Part shown: in pieces, positions 1 through 9,378 of the stretch | How the letters are laid out: each line of letters begins with the position of its first letter | Position numbering within the stretch: the stretch's first letter is position 1 | Origin: Anoxybacillus sp050480245 | Lineage (GTDB): Bacteria > Bacillota > Bacilli > Bacillales > Anoxybacillaceae | Assembly: GCA_050480245.1 (NCBI GenBank) | Contig: JBCNEQ010000063.1 | Strand: one strand, 5' to 3' | Length of the DNA stretch: 64,000 nucleotides | Translations under genes and position numbers: made by a program | The notes under the pieces: model-generated | Database searches by the model: none | Told to the model about the DNA's origin: nothing | Seen by the model: only the letters and a program-made list of their open reading frames with translations

Positions 1-2
1 AC

Positions 3-974
3 GTGTATATTCGCGGTGTGCTAGAACTATCTGGAGAATATACAAAACATGAAGAAGATGGAGAAGATGTTGAAACATTTGAACTCGGGCGATACATTGA
101 ACAAGTGCGTATGCGTGATGAGGAAACGGGTGAATTTTTACATCAATTTCCAATTGACGTAACTGTTCCAAAAGAGCGAGTCGATGATCTTGAACAAGTG
201 TATGTGCTGATCGAATCATTTGATTATGACTTACGGAAAAACGAATTACTTCTTATTGCTGAAGTGGCCATTCACGGTATTCAAATGGATGATGATCGAG
301 AAGACGAAGAAGAGTGGGATGCGTACAACGTAGACGACTTTGAACCGTTTGAAGCTGTTGCCCATCAAGAAGTATATGAAGAAGAAAAAGAAGAACAAGA
401 AGAACGAGAAACAATCGTCAATGTACCGACATTTTATATGCTCCATGAAGAACAGGTAGCTGATAATGACGAACATAAAGAAGAACGGATTGATGTTCAA
501 GGAGAGCATGAAGAAGAACAGGTAGCTGATAATGACGAACATAAAGAAGAACGGATTGATGTTCAAGGGGAGCATGAAGAAGAACAGGTAGCTGATAATG
601 ACGAACATAAAGAAGAACGGATTGATGTTCAAGGAGAGCATGAAGAAGAACAGGTTGATACTCAAAAGGGATATGAAGAAGAACAGGAGAGCAAGCGAGA
701 AGAAACGTCTTTTCAACTTGAACTAAAAGGAAGGGAAACGAACGAAAAGCGAAATGAAAATGCGTTATATTTAACAAAACTATTTGGTAAAAATGAAGAA
801 CAGGCGTTTGCTCGTTTGAAAATTTGTATTGTCCAACAAGGCGATTCGTTGGACAAGATTGCCGAGCGATACGACGTATCTGTTCAACAGTTGTTGCGTA
901 CAAATCATTTAGAAAGCGGTGCGGATATACACGAGGGGCAGTTACTATACATTCCAACGCCAAGTAAAGTATAA
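3..974 (+). CDS. spoVID: SpoVID spore coat morphogenetic protein, 5'-truncated by window
   Basis: The visible 323 codons carry the C-terminal part of an N-terminal coat-targeting domain (ELSGEYTKHEEDGED..., FPIDVTVPKERVDDL), a long Glu-rich middle, and a C-terminal LysM domain (about residues 275-320: IVQQGDSLDKIAERYDV). This is the SpoVID layout: a protein that encases the forespore with coat layers and binds SafA. No Shine-Dalgarno is visible before position 3 and the family has a longer N-terminus, so the true start lies outside the window. The acidic middle contains three identical-length 22-residue repeats plus a partial fourth (see repeat entry). ysxE follows 9 bp downstream, as in B. 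subtilis. Identification rests on domain layout and synteny. Confidence 0.9.
   Translation: MYIRGVLELSGEYTKHEEDGEDVETFELGRYIEQVRMRDEETGEFLHQFPIDVTVPKERVDDLEQVYVLIESFDYDLRKNELLLIAEVAIHGIQMDDDREDEEEWDAYNVDDFEPFEAVAHQEVYEEEKEEQEERETIVNVPTFYMLHEEQVADNDEHKEERIDVQGEHEEEQVADNDEHKEERIDVQGEHEEEQVADNDEHKEERIDVQGEHEEEQVDTQKGYEEEQESKREETSFQLELKGRETNEKRNENALYLTKLFGKNEEQAFARLKICIVQQGDSLDKIAERYDVSVQQLLRTNHLESGADIHEGQLLYIPTPSKV
451..655 (+). repeat. Tandem 66-bp in-frame repeat in spoVID
   Basis: Three copies of a 66-bp unit begin at 451, 517 and 583, and a partial fourth begins at 649. Copies are nearly identical at DNA level (for example ggagagcat versus ggggagcat). Each encodes 22 acidic residues starting QVADNDEHKEERIDVQGEH. 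The 66-bp period keeps the reading frame, so copy number can vary without a frameshift. Confidence 0.95.
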
Positions 975-983
975 AAGGGCGGC

Positions 984-1898
984 ATGAAAATGAACACGAT
1001 GCAACAACGTGAGCGTGTCCAAAAATGGAAAACGCCGAATGGAACATATGCGCTCAAACGAATGGAATCATTGGCGCATTGGCAGGCGATTGAGCAAGTC
1101 TACCGCTTACGCATACCGCTTGCCATTCCGATTTACGAACCGAAAAAGCGAGATGGGCAATGGTATTATATGATGCCTTGGCTAAAAGAAAAAACGGATC
1201 CAACATCGTCATTTTTTCACGATTTGGCGCTCTGGCATAAACATTCGTTAAAAGAAATACAAACGACGGAAACGGAAATCGAATCGTATTATAAGGAACG
1301 AAAAAGCTCACTTGAAAAAGCAAAACAAACATTAACTCAGTATATTGAACAATGTGAAAAACAATGGTATATGTCGCCGTTTCAACTGCAATGTTGCACT
1401 CATTTTCTCGACGTTATGCGCGCCATTTCGTTTTCTGAACATACGTTAAATGAGTGGCGCGAGCGAATGCGAGAAAAAAAGACGGTGCGCATTTGCTATA
1501 TTCACGGTCGCCCGTCGTTTCACCATTATGTCGAGCGAGATGATGGCACATCGTATTTTATTAGTTTTGAACAAGCGCGTTGGGCTCCGCCATTTCACGA
1601 TTTGCTTTTCTTTTTCCGACAATATTTGCATACGTATCCAATGAGGTGTGATGAGGCAGTACAGTGGTTTTCGCAATATGAACAAACATTGGCGCTTGAA
1701 GAAGATGAACGGTTATTATTTTTTCATTTACTTGTTGATCCACATCGGTTTGTTCGTCTCATTCATCGGTACGAACAACAACGTCATGAGCGACAACTAA
1801 CCGCTGCTTGGCAACGGGCGCATTGGCAAATGAAAAATATCGAATATGTCATCGGAAAATGGGAAGAAGAAAAACAAACGAATCAAATCCAATCGTAA
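984..1898 (+). CDS. ysxE: YsxE, CotS-family kinase-like spore coat protein
   Basis: A 304-residue protein located directly between spoVID and valS, as ysxE is in B. subtilis. YsxE belongs to the CotS/aminoglycoside-phosphotransferase-like fold family and localises to the spore coat in a SpoVID-dependent way. The segment CYIHGRPSFHHYV (about residues 172-184) occupies the place of the kinase catalytic loop, but the usual HGD..N residues are not preserved, so catalysis is doubtful. FHDLLFFFRQYLHTYP is typical of the family. Start ATG at 984 follows a gggcgg-like ribosome site; an in-frame ATG two codons later (990) is an alternative. Likely cotranscribed with spoVID and ended by the hairpin at 2091-2120. 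Confidence 0.85.
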   Translation: MKMNTMQQRERVQKWKTPNGTYALKRMESLAHWQAIEQVYRLRIPLAIPIYEPKKRDGQWYYMMPWLKEKTDPTSSFFHDLALWHKHSLKEIQTTETEIESYYKERKSSLEKAKQTLTQYIEQCEKQWYMSPFQLQCCTHFLDVMRAISFSEHTLNEWRERMREKKTVRICYIHGRPSFHHYVERDDGTSYFISFEQARWAPPFHDLLFFFRQYLHTYPMRCDEAVQWFSQYEQTLALEEDERLLFFHLLVDPHRFVRLIHRYEQQRHERQLTAAWQRAHWQMKNIEYVIGKWEEEKQTNQIQS

Positions 1899-2065
1899 TG
1901 TAAGGCGAGTGAAAGAAAAAAGAAAATGGCAAGTAAAATGACGTCGATAATTGTTGGAAATAAAACGGTGCGAATCGCTTGAACAACGGTAATCGGGATG
2001 ATGCATTGTTCAGCAATGAAGCGCAGCTTTCTTAGCCACGGGTACGGATTGTAACGTCTACGCAT
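1883..2065 (-). CDS. Small hydrophobic protein of unknown function (60 aa)
   Basis: A minus-strand gene whose 3' end overlaps the 3' end of ysxE by 16 bp. It encodes MRRRYNPYPWLRKLRFIAEQ at the N-terminus, then a membrane-like segment (about residues 36-58, VLFPTIIDVILLAIFFFLSL). A good ribosome site (aaggaagtg) sits 8 nt before the ATG when read on the minus strand, which supports translation. Arg/Pro-rich N-terminus plus one C-terminal transmembrane helix suggests a small membrane protein. I do not recognise a characterised family, though I believe similar small proteins occur at this place in related Bacillaceae. Confidence 0.65.
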   Translation of the reverse strand: MRRRYNPYPWLRKLRFIAEQCIIPITVVQAIRTVLFPTIIDVILLAIFFFLSLALHYDWI

Positions 2066-2090
2066 ATGCTCACTTCCTTTTCAAATGGTT

Positions 2091-2120
2091 AGCTCCACAT
2101 ATTGGAGCTTTTCTTTTTTA
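2091..2120 (+). terminator. Rho-independent terminator after spoVID-ysxE
   Basis: Stem agctcca/tggagct with a 5-nt loop, followed by a T-rich run (ttttctttttta). It lies downstream of ysxE and before the valS promoter. Confidence 0.75.
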
Positions 2121-2157
2121 TCATATGTATAAAGAAGTGAAAATGTGGCAAACCTTA

Positions 2158-2185
2158 TTGACGATTCATATGATTTTTATATAGT
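2158..2185 (+). promoter_or_regulatory. Sigma-A-type promoter of valS
   Basis: TTGACG at 2158-2163 and TATAGT at 2180-2185 with a 16-bp spacer, just upstream of the T-box leader. Alternative -10 hexamers (TATATA, TATTAT) overlap. Confidence 0.55.
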
Positions 2186-2194
2186 ATTATGTAT

Positions 2195-2447
2195 GAATAG
2201 AAAAAAGCGAAGACAGGGAAGAGTACGGCGCAACCCGCCTTGCAGAGAGGGAAATCAGTAGCTGCGAGATTTCCTAGGTTTGTGGTCGTCGGAAGGTCGC
2301 CCTAGAGCTGCTTCTTTGAACGAAAGTAGGGGAAGCCGGTGCATCGCCGTTATCGATTTGAGTGCTTAAGCGTTGCTTAAGAAAAAAGGTGGTACCGCGA
2401 AAGAGTCTCCTTTCGTCCTTTTCGGATGAAAGGAGTTTTTTATTTTA
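2195..2447 (+). ncRNA. T-box riboswitch leader of valS
   Basis: The leader contains the stem I AGAGAG...GCUGCGAGA signature near 2244-2272, the CCCUAGAGCUG segment near 2300, the canonical T-box aaggtggtaccgcg (2386-2399), and a terminator (ctcctttcgtcc/ggatgaaaggag plus T-run, about 2406-2445). GTC (Val) at 2288-2290, just before ggaaggtcgcccta, is the likely specifier codon by position. Uncharged tRNA-Val would pair with the specifier and T-box and stabilise the antiterminator, allowing valS expression. Confidence 0.92.
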
Positions 2448-2465
2448 GCGAAGGAGGGATTTTTC

Positions 2466-5090
2466 ATGTTACCGCCAAAATATGACCACCGTACTGTTGA
2501 GGCAAACCGTTATGAATGGTGGTTAAAAGGAAAGTTTTTTGAAGCAACAAGTGACGAAAGGAAGAAACCATTTACAATCGTCATTCCACCGCCAAACGTA
2601 ACAGGAAAGCTCCATTTAGGACATGCATGGGATACGACGTTACAAGACATTATTACGCGCATGAAGCGCATGCAAGGGTATGACGTCTTATGGCTTCCGG
2701 GCATGGACCATGCAGGCATTGCTACGCAAGCAAAAGTAGAAGAAAAGCTCCGCAACGAAGGAAAAACACGCTACGATTTAGGGCGTGAAAAATTTGTTGA
2801 AGAGACGTGGAAGTGGAAAGAAGAGTATGCTGGACATATTCGCTCCCAGTGGGCGAAACTTGGGCTTGGTCTCGATTATACACGCGAGCGCTTTACGCTT
2901 GATGAAGGATTATCGAAAGCGGTGCGTGAAGTGTTCGTTTCTCTATATAAAAAAGGTCTTATTTATCGCGGCGAATATATTATTAACTGGGATCCAGTGA
3001 CAAAAACAGCATTATCGGACATTGAAGTCGTATATAAAGATGTGCAAGGGGCGCTATATCATATGCGCTATCCGCTTGCGGACGGCTCAGGTTATATCGA
3101 AGTAGCAACGACACGTCCAGAAACGATGCTTGGCGATACAGCCGTTGCCGTTCATCCAGAAGACGAACGCTACAAACACCTTATCGGAAAAACCGTTATT
3201 TTACCGATCGTCGGTCGCGAAATTCCGATTATTGGTGATGAGTACGTTGACATGTCGTTCGGTTCTGGGGCAGTAAAAATTACGCCAGCACACGATCCAA
3301 ACGACTTTGAAATCGGAAATCGTCACAACTTGCCTCGCATTCTCGTCATGAACGAAGACGGTACGATGAACGACAACGCTCTTCAATATAAAGGGCTCGA
3401 TCGCTTCGAATGCCGCAAGCAAATTGTGAGAGACTTACAAGAACAAGGCGTGCTGTTTAAAATCGAGGAACATATGCATTCGGTTGGTCATAGTGAACGT
3501 AGTGGTGCTGTTGTAGAACCGTATTTATCGACGCAATGGTTCGTCAAAATGAAGCCGCTTGCTGAAGCTGCGATTGAACTACAAAAAACAGAAGGAAAAG
3601 TGAATTTCGTTCCAGAGCGATTTGAAAAAACGTACTTACATTGGATGGAAAATATTCGCGATTGGTGCATTTCTCGTCAGCTTTGGTGGGGGCATCGTAT
3701 TCCAGCATGGTATCATAAAGAAACAGGCGAAGTGTATGTCGATCATGAGCCACCAGCTGATATCGAAAATTGGGAACAAGATCCAGATGTATTAGATACA
3801 TGGTTTAGTTCTGCGCTTTGGCCGTTTTCAACGATGGGCTGGCCGGATGAAACATCGGCAGACTATAACCGTTATTATCCAACGGATGTGCTTGTAACAG
3901 GATATGACATCATTTTCTTCTGGGTATCGCGCATGATTTTCCAAGCGCTTGAGTTTACAGGAAAACGTCCGTTTAAAGATGTGCTTATTCACGGACTAGT
4001 ACGCGATGCACAAGGACGAAAAATGAGCAAATCGCTCGGTAACGGCGTTGATCCGATGGATGTGATCGATCAGTACGGTGCCGACTCGCTTCGTTACTTT
4101 TTAGCGACAGGAAGTGCACCTGGTCAAGACTTGCGCTTTAGCACAGAAAAAGTTGAAGCGACATGGAACTTCGTCAATAAAATTTGGAATGCGTCCCGTT
4201 TTGCGCTTATGAATATGGAAGGGTTCACATATGATGACATCGATTTACACAGCGAAAAATCGGTTGCCGATCATTGGATTTTAACACGTTTAAATGAAAC
4301 GATTGAGACGGTAACAAAACTTGCCGATAAATACGAGTTTGGTGAAGTCGGTCGCGTATTATATAACTTCATTTGGGACGACTTATGCGATTGGTATATT
4401 GAAATGGCGAAATTGCCGCTATACGGCGAAGATGAACAAGCGAAGAAAACGACGCGCTCTGTTCTTGCTTATGTGCTTGATCAAACGATGCGTCTCCTTC
4501 ATCCGTTTATGCCGTTTGTGACGGAAGAAATTTGGCAACAACTTCCTCATGAAGGAGAATCGATTACAGTTGCTTCGTGGCCACAAGTCCGTTCTGAACT
4601 AAGCAATCATGAAGCGGCCGAACAAATGCGCTTGCTCGTCGATATTATTCGCGCGGTGCGCAACATTCGCGCCGAAGTGAATACGCCGCTAAGCAAGCCA
4701 ATTACGCTACACATTAAAGCGAAAGACGAGCAAATTGCGAATACGCTTCAAAAAAACCGCTCATATATCGAGCGCTTCTGTAATCCTAGCGAGCTTGTCA
4801 TCGACACGACGATTCCAACGGTCGAGAAAGCGATGACCGCTGTTGTGACAGGTGCAGAACTAAGCTTGCCGCTCGAAGGGTTAATTAATATTGAAGAAGA
4901 AGTGAAACGTCTCGAAAAAGAGTTACAGAAACTCGATCAAGAAGTCGAGCGCGTGCAAAAGAAACTAAGTAATGAAGGATTTTTAGCGAAAGCGCCAGCG
5001 CACGTAGTTGAAGAGGAACGGAAAAAAGAACGAGATTATCTCGAAAAGCGTGAAGCGGTTCGCGCTCGTCTTGCACAATTAAAACAATAG
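2466..5090 (+). CDS. valS: Valyl-tRNA synthetase
   Basis: 874 residues, the usual length for Bacillus ValS. It charges tRNA-Val in the cytoplasm. The class I signatures are present: HLGH at residues 50-53 and KMSKS at 519-523. An editing (CP1) domain lies between them (TTRPETMLGDTAVAVHPED). The C-terminus ends in the coiled-coil tRNA-binding arm (EEEVKRLEKELQKLDQEV and onward). Start ATG follows a gaaggaggg ribosome site. Expression is controlled by the upstream T-box. Confidence 0.98.
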   Translation: MLPPKYDHRTVEANRYEWWLKGKFFEATSDERKKPFTIVIPPPNVTGKLHLGHAWDTTLQDIITRMKRMQGYDVLWLPGMDHAGIATQAKVEEKLRNEGKTRYDLGREKFVEETWKWKEEYAGHIRSQWAKLGLGLDYTRERFTLDEGLSKAVREVFVSLYKKGLIYRGEYIINWDPVTKTALSDIEVVYKDVQGALYHMRYPLADGSGYIEVATTRPETMLGDTAVAVHPEDERYKHLIGKTVILPIVGREIPIIGDEYVDMSFGSGAVKITPAHDPNDFEIGNRHNLPRILVMNEDGTMNDNALQYKGLDRFECRKQIVRDLQEQGVLFKIEEHMHSVGHSERSGAVVEPYLSTQWFVKMKPLAEAAIELQKTEGKVNFVPERFEKTYLHWMENIRDWCISRQLWWGHRIPAWYHKETGEVYVDHEPPADIENWEQDPDVLDTWFSSALWPFSTMGWPDETSADYNRYYPTDVLVTGYDIIFFWVSRMIFQALEFTGKRPFKDVLIHGLVRDAQGRKMSKSLGNGVDPMDVIDQYGADSLRYFLATGSAPGQDLRFSTEKVEATWNFVNKIWNASRFALMNMEGFTYDDIDLHSEKSVADHWILTRLNETIETVTKLADKYEFGEVGRVLYNFIWDDLCDWYIEMAKLPLYGEDEQAKKTTRSVLAYVLDQTMRLLHPFMPFVTEEIWQQLPHEGESITVASWPQVRSELSNHEAAEQMRLLVDIIRAVRNIRAEVNTPLSKPITLHIKAKDEQIANTLQKNRSYIERFCNPSELVIDTTIPTVEKAMTAVVTGAELSLPLEGLINIEEEVKRLEKELQKLDQEVERVQKKLSNEGFLAKAPAHVVEEERKKERDYLEKREAVRARLAQLKQ

Positions 5091-5097
5091 TTTTATG

Positions 5098-5135
5098 ATG
5101 AAGACGAATCCATTTTGGATTCGTCTTTCACTTTA
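5098..5135 (+). terminator. Hairpin after valS
   Basis: Strong 12-bp stem aagacgaatcca/tggattcgtctt (5101-5127) with a 3-nt loop. The following run (tcacttta) is only moderately T-rich, so it may be a weak terminator or a processing/stability hairpin. Confidence 0.6.
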
Positions 5136-5155
5136 GTAAAAGGGGGATTTTTTTC

Positions 5156-6460
5156 ATGGTTCGTACATATAAAGAAGCAGTCGATTGGATTCATGGACGG
5201 TTAAAGTTAGGGGTCAAACCGGGACTTAAACGAATGGAATGGATGATGGAGAAGCTCGATCATCCAGAGCGTCGCATCAAGGCGATTCATGTTGGTGGGA
5301 CGAACGGAAAAGGATCGACCGTTTGCTTTTTACGTCATATATTACAAGAAGCAGGTTATCGTGTCGGAACGTTTACATCGCCGTATGTCGAACAATTTAA
5401 CGAACGCATTAGTATAAACGGAAAACCAATTAGCGATGTTGATCTGATCAAACTTGTGCAAGTCATTCAGCCTTTGGCAGAGGAGTTAGAACAGACGGAA
5501 TTAGGTGGACCGACAGAGTTTGAAGTTATTACCGCCATGGCACTTTATTATTTTGGCAAAATGAACGTGCAAGACGTTGTCATTTTTGAAGTGGGACTTG
5601 GCGGACGCTTAGATTCAACGAACGTTATTTATCCGCTTTTATCGGTGATTACAAATGTCGGTTACGATCATATACATATATTAGGGAATACACTTGAACA
5701 AATTGCGTTTGAAAAAGCGGGCATTATAAAAGCTGGCGTCCCTTTGATTACTGCGATCGATCAGCCTGAAGCGCTGCGTGTCGTACAAGAAAAAGCAGCA
5801 TCTGTGCGGGCAAAAGTATACGTCATTGACCGTGATTTTACTGTTTTTGCTCATGAGCCAACTGCGGATGGAGAACGTTTCTCATTGCAAACACCTTTCG
5901 CTTCATATGACGATGTGACAACAACGATGCTTGGGGCACATCAAGTGAAAAACGCAGCGCTTGCGCTGATGGTTGCCGACTATTTACGTACGTATTATTC
6001 GTTTCTGATTGAGCGTGAACATATGTACAACGGCATTCGAAAAGCAGCGTGGCTCGGGCGATTTGAAAAGATGGATGAACGTCCGCTCATCATTATTGAC
6101 GGGGCGCATAACGAAGAAGGAATTGATAGCCTTGTGGCGACGATGAACGCTCACTATCCGAATCGCAGCGTGCACGTGCTCTTTACAGCGTTAGGGGATA
6201 AACCGGTCACAGCGATGATTCGAAAGCTAGAAGCGATTGCACAAACGATGACGTTTACAACGTTTGATTTTCCACGCGCTCTTTCCGCTGAGCAACTTGC
6301 GGAACAAGCGATGCATCCAAACGTGCAATGGACAAACGACTGGAAAAAATGGTTAAAAGAAAAACGAAAACAAGTCGCCAAAGATGATATTATTTTAATT
6401 ACAGGTTCACTTTATTTCATCTCAAATGTGCGGAATTTTATAAAAGATAAATATAACTAA
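5156..6460 (+). CDS. folC: Folylpolyglutamate synthase / dihydrofolate synthase
   Basis: 434 residues, Mur-ligase fold. It joins glutamate to dihydropteroate and to folates. The ATP-binding loop GGTNGKGST is at residues 47-55, and the DSTNVI and GAHNEEGI motifs typical of FolC follow. Start ATG at 5156 is preceded by agggggatttttttc. In B. subtilis folC is followed by comC; here it is followed by the T4P locus. Confidence 0.97.
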   Translation: MVRTYKEAVDWIHGRLKLGVKPGLKRMEWMMEKLDHPERRIKAIHVGGTNGKGSTVCFLRHILQEAGYRVGTFTSPYVEQFNERISINGKPISDVDLIKLVQVIQPLAEELEQTELGGPTEFEVITAMALYYFGKMNVQDVVIFEVGLGGRLDSTNVIYPLLSVITNVGYDHIHILGNTLEQIAFEKAGIIKAGVPLITAIDQPEALRVVQEKAASVRAKVYVIDRDFTVFAHEPTADGERFSLQTPFASYDDVTTTMLGAHQVKNAALALMVADYLRTYYSFLIEREHMYNGIRKAAWLGRFEKMDERPLIIIDGAHNEEGIDSLVATMNAHYPNRSVHVLFTALGDKPVTAMIRKLEAIAQTMTFTTFDFPRALSAEQLAEQAMHPNVQWTNDWKKWLKEKRKQVAKDDIILITGSLYFISNVRNFIKDKYN

Positions 6461-6472
6461 ACGAGAGATTGT

Positions 6473-6481
6473 TGGTATAAT
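6473..6481 (+). promoter_or_regulatory. Extended -10 promoter before the VWA gene
   Basis: TGGTATAAT at 6473-6481 is a TGn-TATAAT extended -10 element in the folC-VWA gap, 38 bp before the start codon. No good -35 is visible, which extended -10 promoters tolerate. It suggests independent transcription of the 938-aa gene. Confidence 0.55.
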
Positions 6482-6518
6482 AGATAAAAAGTAGGATTTT
6501 TGAAAGGGGGAGAGGTAG

Positions 6519-9335
6519 GTGAGGAGAAGCTTGCTACATTTCTTTTTTGTTTTCTCTTTTGTTATCCTCTTCAGCTGTTATTTTCCTGTACTGGGTCACG
6601 CTCAGACATCTCCGTCATTAGATTTCACAGTTGTTCCGTCCCAAAATGAATATGCAAAGCCTCCTAATGAGGATGCTATGGGAAGGCTGGATATAACCAT
6701 TACTCCAAAAGGAAAAATTGATAACATCGTTCGCCCGCCGATTGATGTCGTGTTTGTTTTTGACATCTCCAACTCAATGGATGAATTTGGGACGGATCCT
6801 ATGAAATTTCAAAGTGCTAAACAGGCATTAGCTTCGTCTATACATTATTTCAAGGCAAATGCTAATCCAAGTGACCGATTTGCTCTAGTCCCCTTCTCAG
6901 ATGGTGTTAAGTATGATCGAGTTGTTCCATTTCCATCGGGTGTGTATAATGTTTCATCCCACTTAGAGACTATTTTAGAAACAGCCAATGGTTTAGTTGC
7001 TGGAGGGGGAACAAACTACTTAGCTGCGTTGCAAACGGCTCAGTCCTTTTTTGATGATTCTACTCGAAAAAAATATGTTATATTTTTAACTGATGGTGAG
7101 CCAACGGTATCAAAGGTAAAGGAAAAAGTGACATATGAAGTATGTGAAGGGATATTGTTGAAGATATGCTATAACCAGACAGCCAATTTAGATGTTGAAT
7201 ATAGATTGTTTAGTGATGGTATAACCTCTGAGAGAGTGATCTACTATCCAAGTGGAAGACAGTCAACTTTATCACAAAATTCAACAGATTATGCAAAATA
7301 TAAAGAGAAAATACGTAGTCATGCGTTGAATATGTCTAAGGCACTTGGTAGTAGTAATGTCACACTTTACTCGATTGGATTCGGAAATAATCGAGATGTT
7401 GACTTAAATTATCTAGAGCGGTTATCGGCGATAACTGGTGGGATTGCCAAACAAGGCACAACACAAAACTTAGTAGAAATTTTCCAGGAATTTTCAAAAC
7501 TTGCAATAGATCCAGTATTGTCAGGGACAATTCGCATTCCTCTTCATTCGTTCGATGGAAAGGTGCAAATTTTCGAAAATGGTAATGTATGGATTGATGA
7601 TACTAAGACGAATGCTTACATTTCATTTAACGTCAATTATAACGTTGGTCAGTCTACACCTTCCCCAATAAATGTATCTGTGCCGATCGCGTTCAAGGAA
7701 AAAGGAACATATACGCTGAATGCAGAGATGGTTTATAGGGATGTGTATGGTGTAACACAACCGTCTATTAATAAGCAAGTTACGATAGTAGTAAAGGATG
7801 AAGTTCCACCGACATTTGACGGAAAAGTAGAGCTTCAAGGGGTTTCCCACGATGTTAGCGCCCTAATTAAATATGGAAATACTAACGGTGATTCTAACCA
7901 ATTTGTTGCACGATATACGCTAATTCCTAGTGGCTATGTTGGAAGTGGTAAGTCAGGCTATTTAAGCAATATAAAAATTATTCAACCGCTTCCACAAGGA
8001 GTAACGGTGGCTGCTTCTCAAAATGTTAATGTTTACACTCAGGACGGTACAATGTATGCGGAACTTTTGTTGCCAGATAAGAAAGTTGATTATACAGAAC
8101 TGAATAATACGTCGTTGAATGTTGATTTAAAATTACAGGTAAACTGGGCGATGGATGCAGTGCAATTGCCTCGGGCGACAGTTTCTTTTGAAGATAGTAT
8201 CTATGGTCTAAGATCATCTGTATTGCCAATAGCTTCAAAGTTAATCGGGATGAAGGTGAGACTTTTAGAGTTCCCAAACATTTATTATGAAGGAGATAGC
8301 CGAGGACTCGTTTCTAAATGGCAGACACTTCCACTGACAACGAACTTGATTGCTGAAACGAAGCATCCTAATGATTATGGGTTACGAATGTTGCCAATCC
8401 AGTCATTATCGTTTAAGCCGGACAGCGACAATTATATTATTTTGGTAACTTACAAGGATGGCGAATCGGTTGAATTAAATCTTAAGCCTCAGTTAAAAAT
8501 ATTGAAGTCTGACAACGTAGAGATTCCAAGTGGATCTGTGGTAACAGAGCCTGTGAAGGTTCGGATTGTTGGATTTGTGGCAGGTGAAAATGTTTCTTAT
8601 CAATATCAAATGGCTAACTTAAAGCAAAATATCAATTGGAGTTCACTAGTTGAGCCGTATGAAATTCCGATTACTGTTGACGGTTTAACGACGATTTCTG
8701 TTAAGTCATTTGGTGGATTTACAAAAGAGCCTAGCCTCTCATCTGTTTTTGTGACATACAACAAGTTGATTAGTAGCATCAGACTTGAGTACAATAGGGA
8801 GATGAATGTGGGAGATGAGCAGATTATTCGACCAGTCATTTCTCCAATTGATGCAACGAACCAGCAGTTACAGTGGAGTTCAAGTGACCCGAATATTGCT
8901 ACTATTGATCAACAAGGAAAAGTGGTGGCGAAGAGACCAGGTGTTGTGAACATCACAGTTAGAACATTAGATGGAAGTAATTTGTATGAAAGTGCACAAA
9001 TTCGAGTCATAGATCCTATTGTTTTGCTAGAAGGAATTCGTTTTAAACGTTCGATTTTGTATGTAACAGTTGGCACGAAGGTTTACCTCAATGAAGAAAT
9101 TGAATTCATACCGAGTAATGCAACAAATAGAAAAATTGATATGAGTTCGAGCTCTCCAAGTTATGTTGCTGTTTTTGAACAAAACGAAAAATGGGTTTTA
9201 GAGGCAAAGGAGTTAGGATATGCAACAATCACGGCGAGAGCTAGAGATAACGAGATGATTTCGGCATCTATGCTTGTCATTGTAAGAGATAGGAATTTAG
9301 GAGATGAGTTTGAAGATAAAATGAATAAATGGTAA
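6519..9335 (+). CDS. Secreted VWA-domain protein with Ig-like repeats, candidate pilus-tip adhesin
   Basis: 938 residues. A Sec signal peptide covers about residues 1-28 (hydrophobic core, LGHA before the mature start). A VWA domain follows (about 73-340) with the MIDAS signature D82-I-S84-N-S86, GGGTN, and a TDGEP segment. The middle (about 340-740) is beta-rich and unrecognised. The C-terminus has two bacterial Ig-like (Big_2) modules, about 750-840 (PVISPIDATNQQLQWSSSDP) and 840-930 (FIPSNATNRKIDMSSSSPS). It has no LPXTG motif or obvious membrane anchor. Start is GTG with an aaaggggg ribosome site. In Gram-negative T4aP, the VWA protein PilY1 sits with minor pilins at the tip; this gene lies next to PilV/W/X-like genes, which suggests an equivalent role. 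That role is inferred. Base composition looks more AT-rich than neighbours. Confidence 0.8.
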   Translation: MRRSLLHFFFVFSFVILFSCYFPVLGHAQTSPSLDFTVVPSQNEYAKPPNEDAMGRLDITITPKGKIDNIVRPPIDVVFVFDISNSMDEFGTDPMKFQSAKQALASSIHYFKANANPSDRFALVPFSDGVKYDRVVPFPSGVYNVSSHLETILETANGLVAGGGTNYLAALQTAQSFFDDSTRKKYVIFLTDGEPTVSKVKEKVTYEVCEGILLKICYNQTANLDVEYRLFSDGITSERVIYYPSGRQSTLSQNSTDYAKYKEKIRSHALNMSKALGSSNVTLYSIGFGNNRDVDLNYLERLSAITGGIAKQGTTQNLVEIFQEFSKLAIDPVLSGTIRIPLHSFDGKVQIFENGNVWIDDTKTNAYISFNVNYNVGQSTPSPINVSVPIAFKEKGTYTLNAEMVYRDVYGVTQPSINKQVTIVVKDEVPPTFDGKVELQGVSHDVSALIKYGNTNGDSNQFVARYTLIPSGYVGSGKSGYLSNIKIIQPLPQGVTVAASQNVNVYTQDGTMYAELLLPDKKVDYTELNNTSLNVDLKLQVNWAMDAVQLPRATVSFEDSIYGLRSSVLPIASKLIGMKVRLLEFPNIYYEGDSRGLVSKWQTLPLTTNLIAETKHPNDYGLRMLPIQSLSFKPDSDNYIILVTYKDGESVELNLKPQLKILKSDNVEIPSGSVVTEPVKVRIVGFVAGENVSYQYQMANLKQNINWSSLVEPYEIPITVDGLTTISVKSFGGFTKEPSLSSVFVTYNKLISSIRLEYNREMNVGDEQIIRPVISPIDATNQQLQWSSSDPNIATIDQQGKVVAKRPGVVNITVRTLDGSNLYESAQIRVIDPIVLLEGIRFKRSILYVTVGTKVYLNEEIEFIPSNATNRKIDMSSSSPSYVAVFEQNEKWVLEAKELGYATITARARDNEMISASMLVIVRDRNLGDEFEDKMNKW

Positions 9336-9378
9336 AAAGCAGACGCGAGGGTTTAACTCGTGTCTGCTTTTTATTTTA
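9334..9378. terminator. Bidirectional terminator between convergent VWA and PilX-like genes
   Basis: Stem aaaaagcagacgcgag (9334-9349) pairs with ctcgtgtctgcttttt (9357-9372). It has A-tract and T-tract flanks that work in both directions. The PilX-like stop codon (9371-9373) is at the stem edge. Confidence 0.85.

Noticed and set aside
451..655. Possible CRISPR array
   Set aside because: The 66-bp units are contiguous, in frame with spoVID and have no unique spacers.
246..1047. Long minus-strand frames opposite spoVID (156 and 209 codons)
   Set aside because: They are Phe- or Leu/His-rich antisense translations of the acidic tandem repeats, without a ribosome site.
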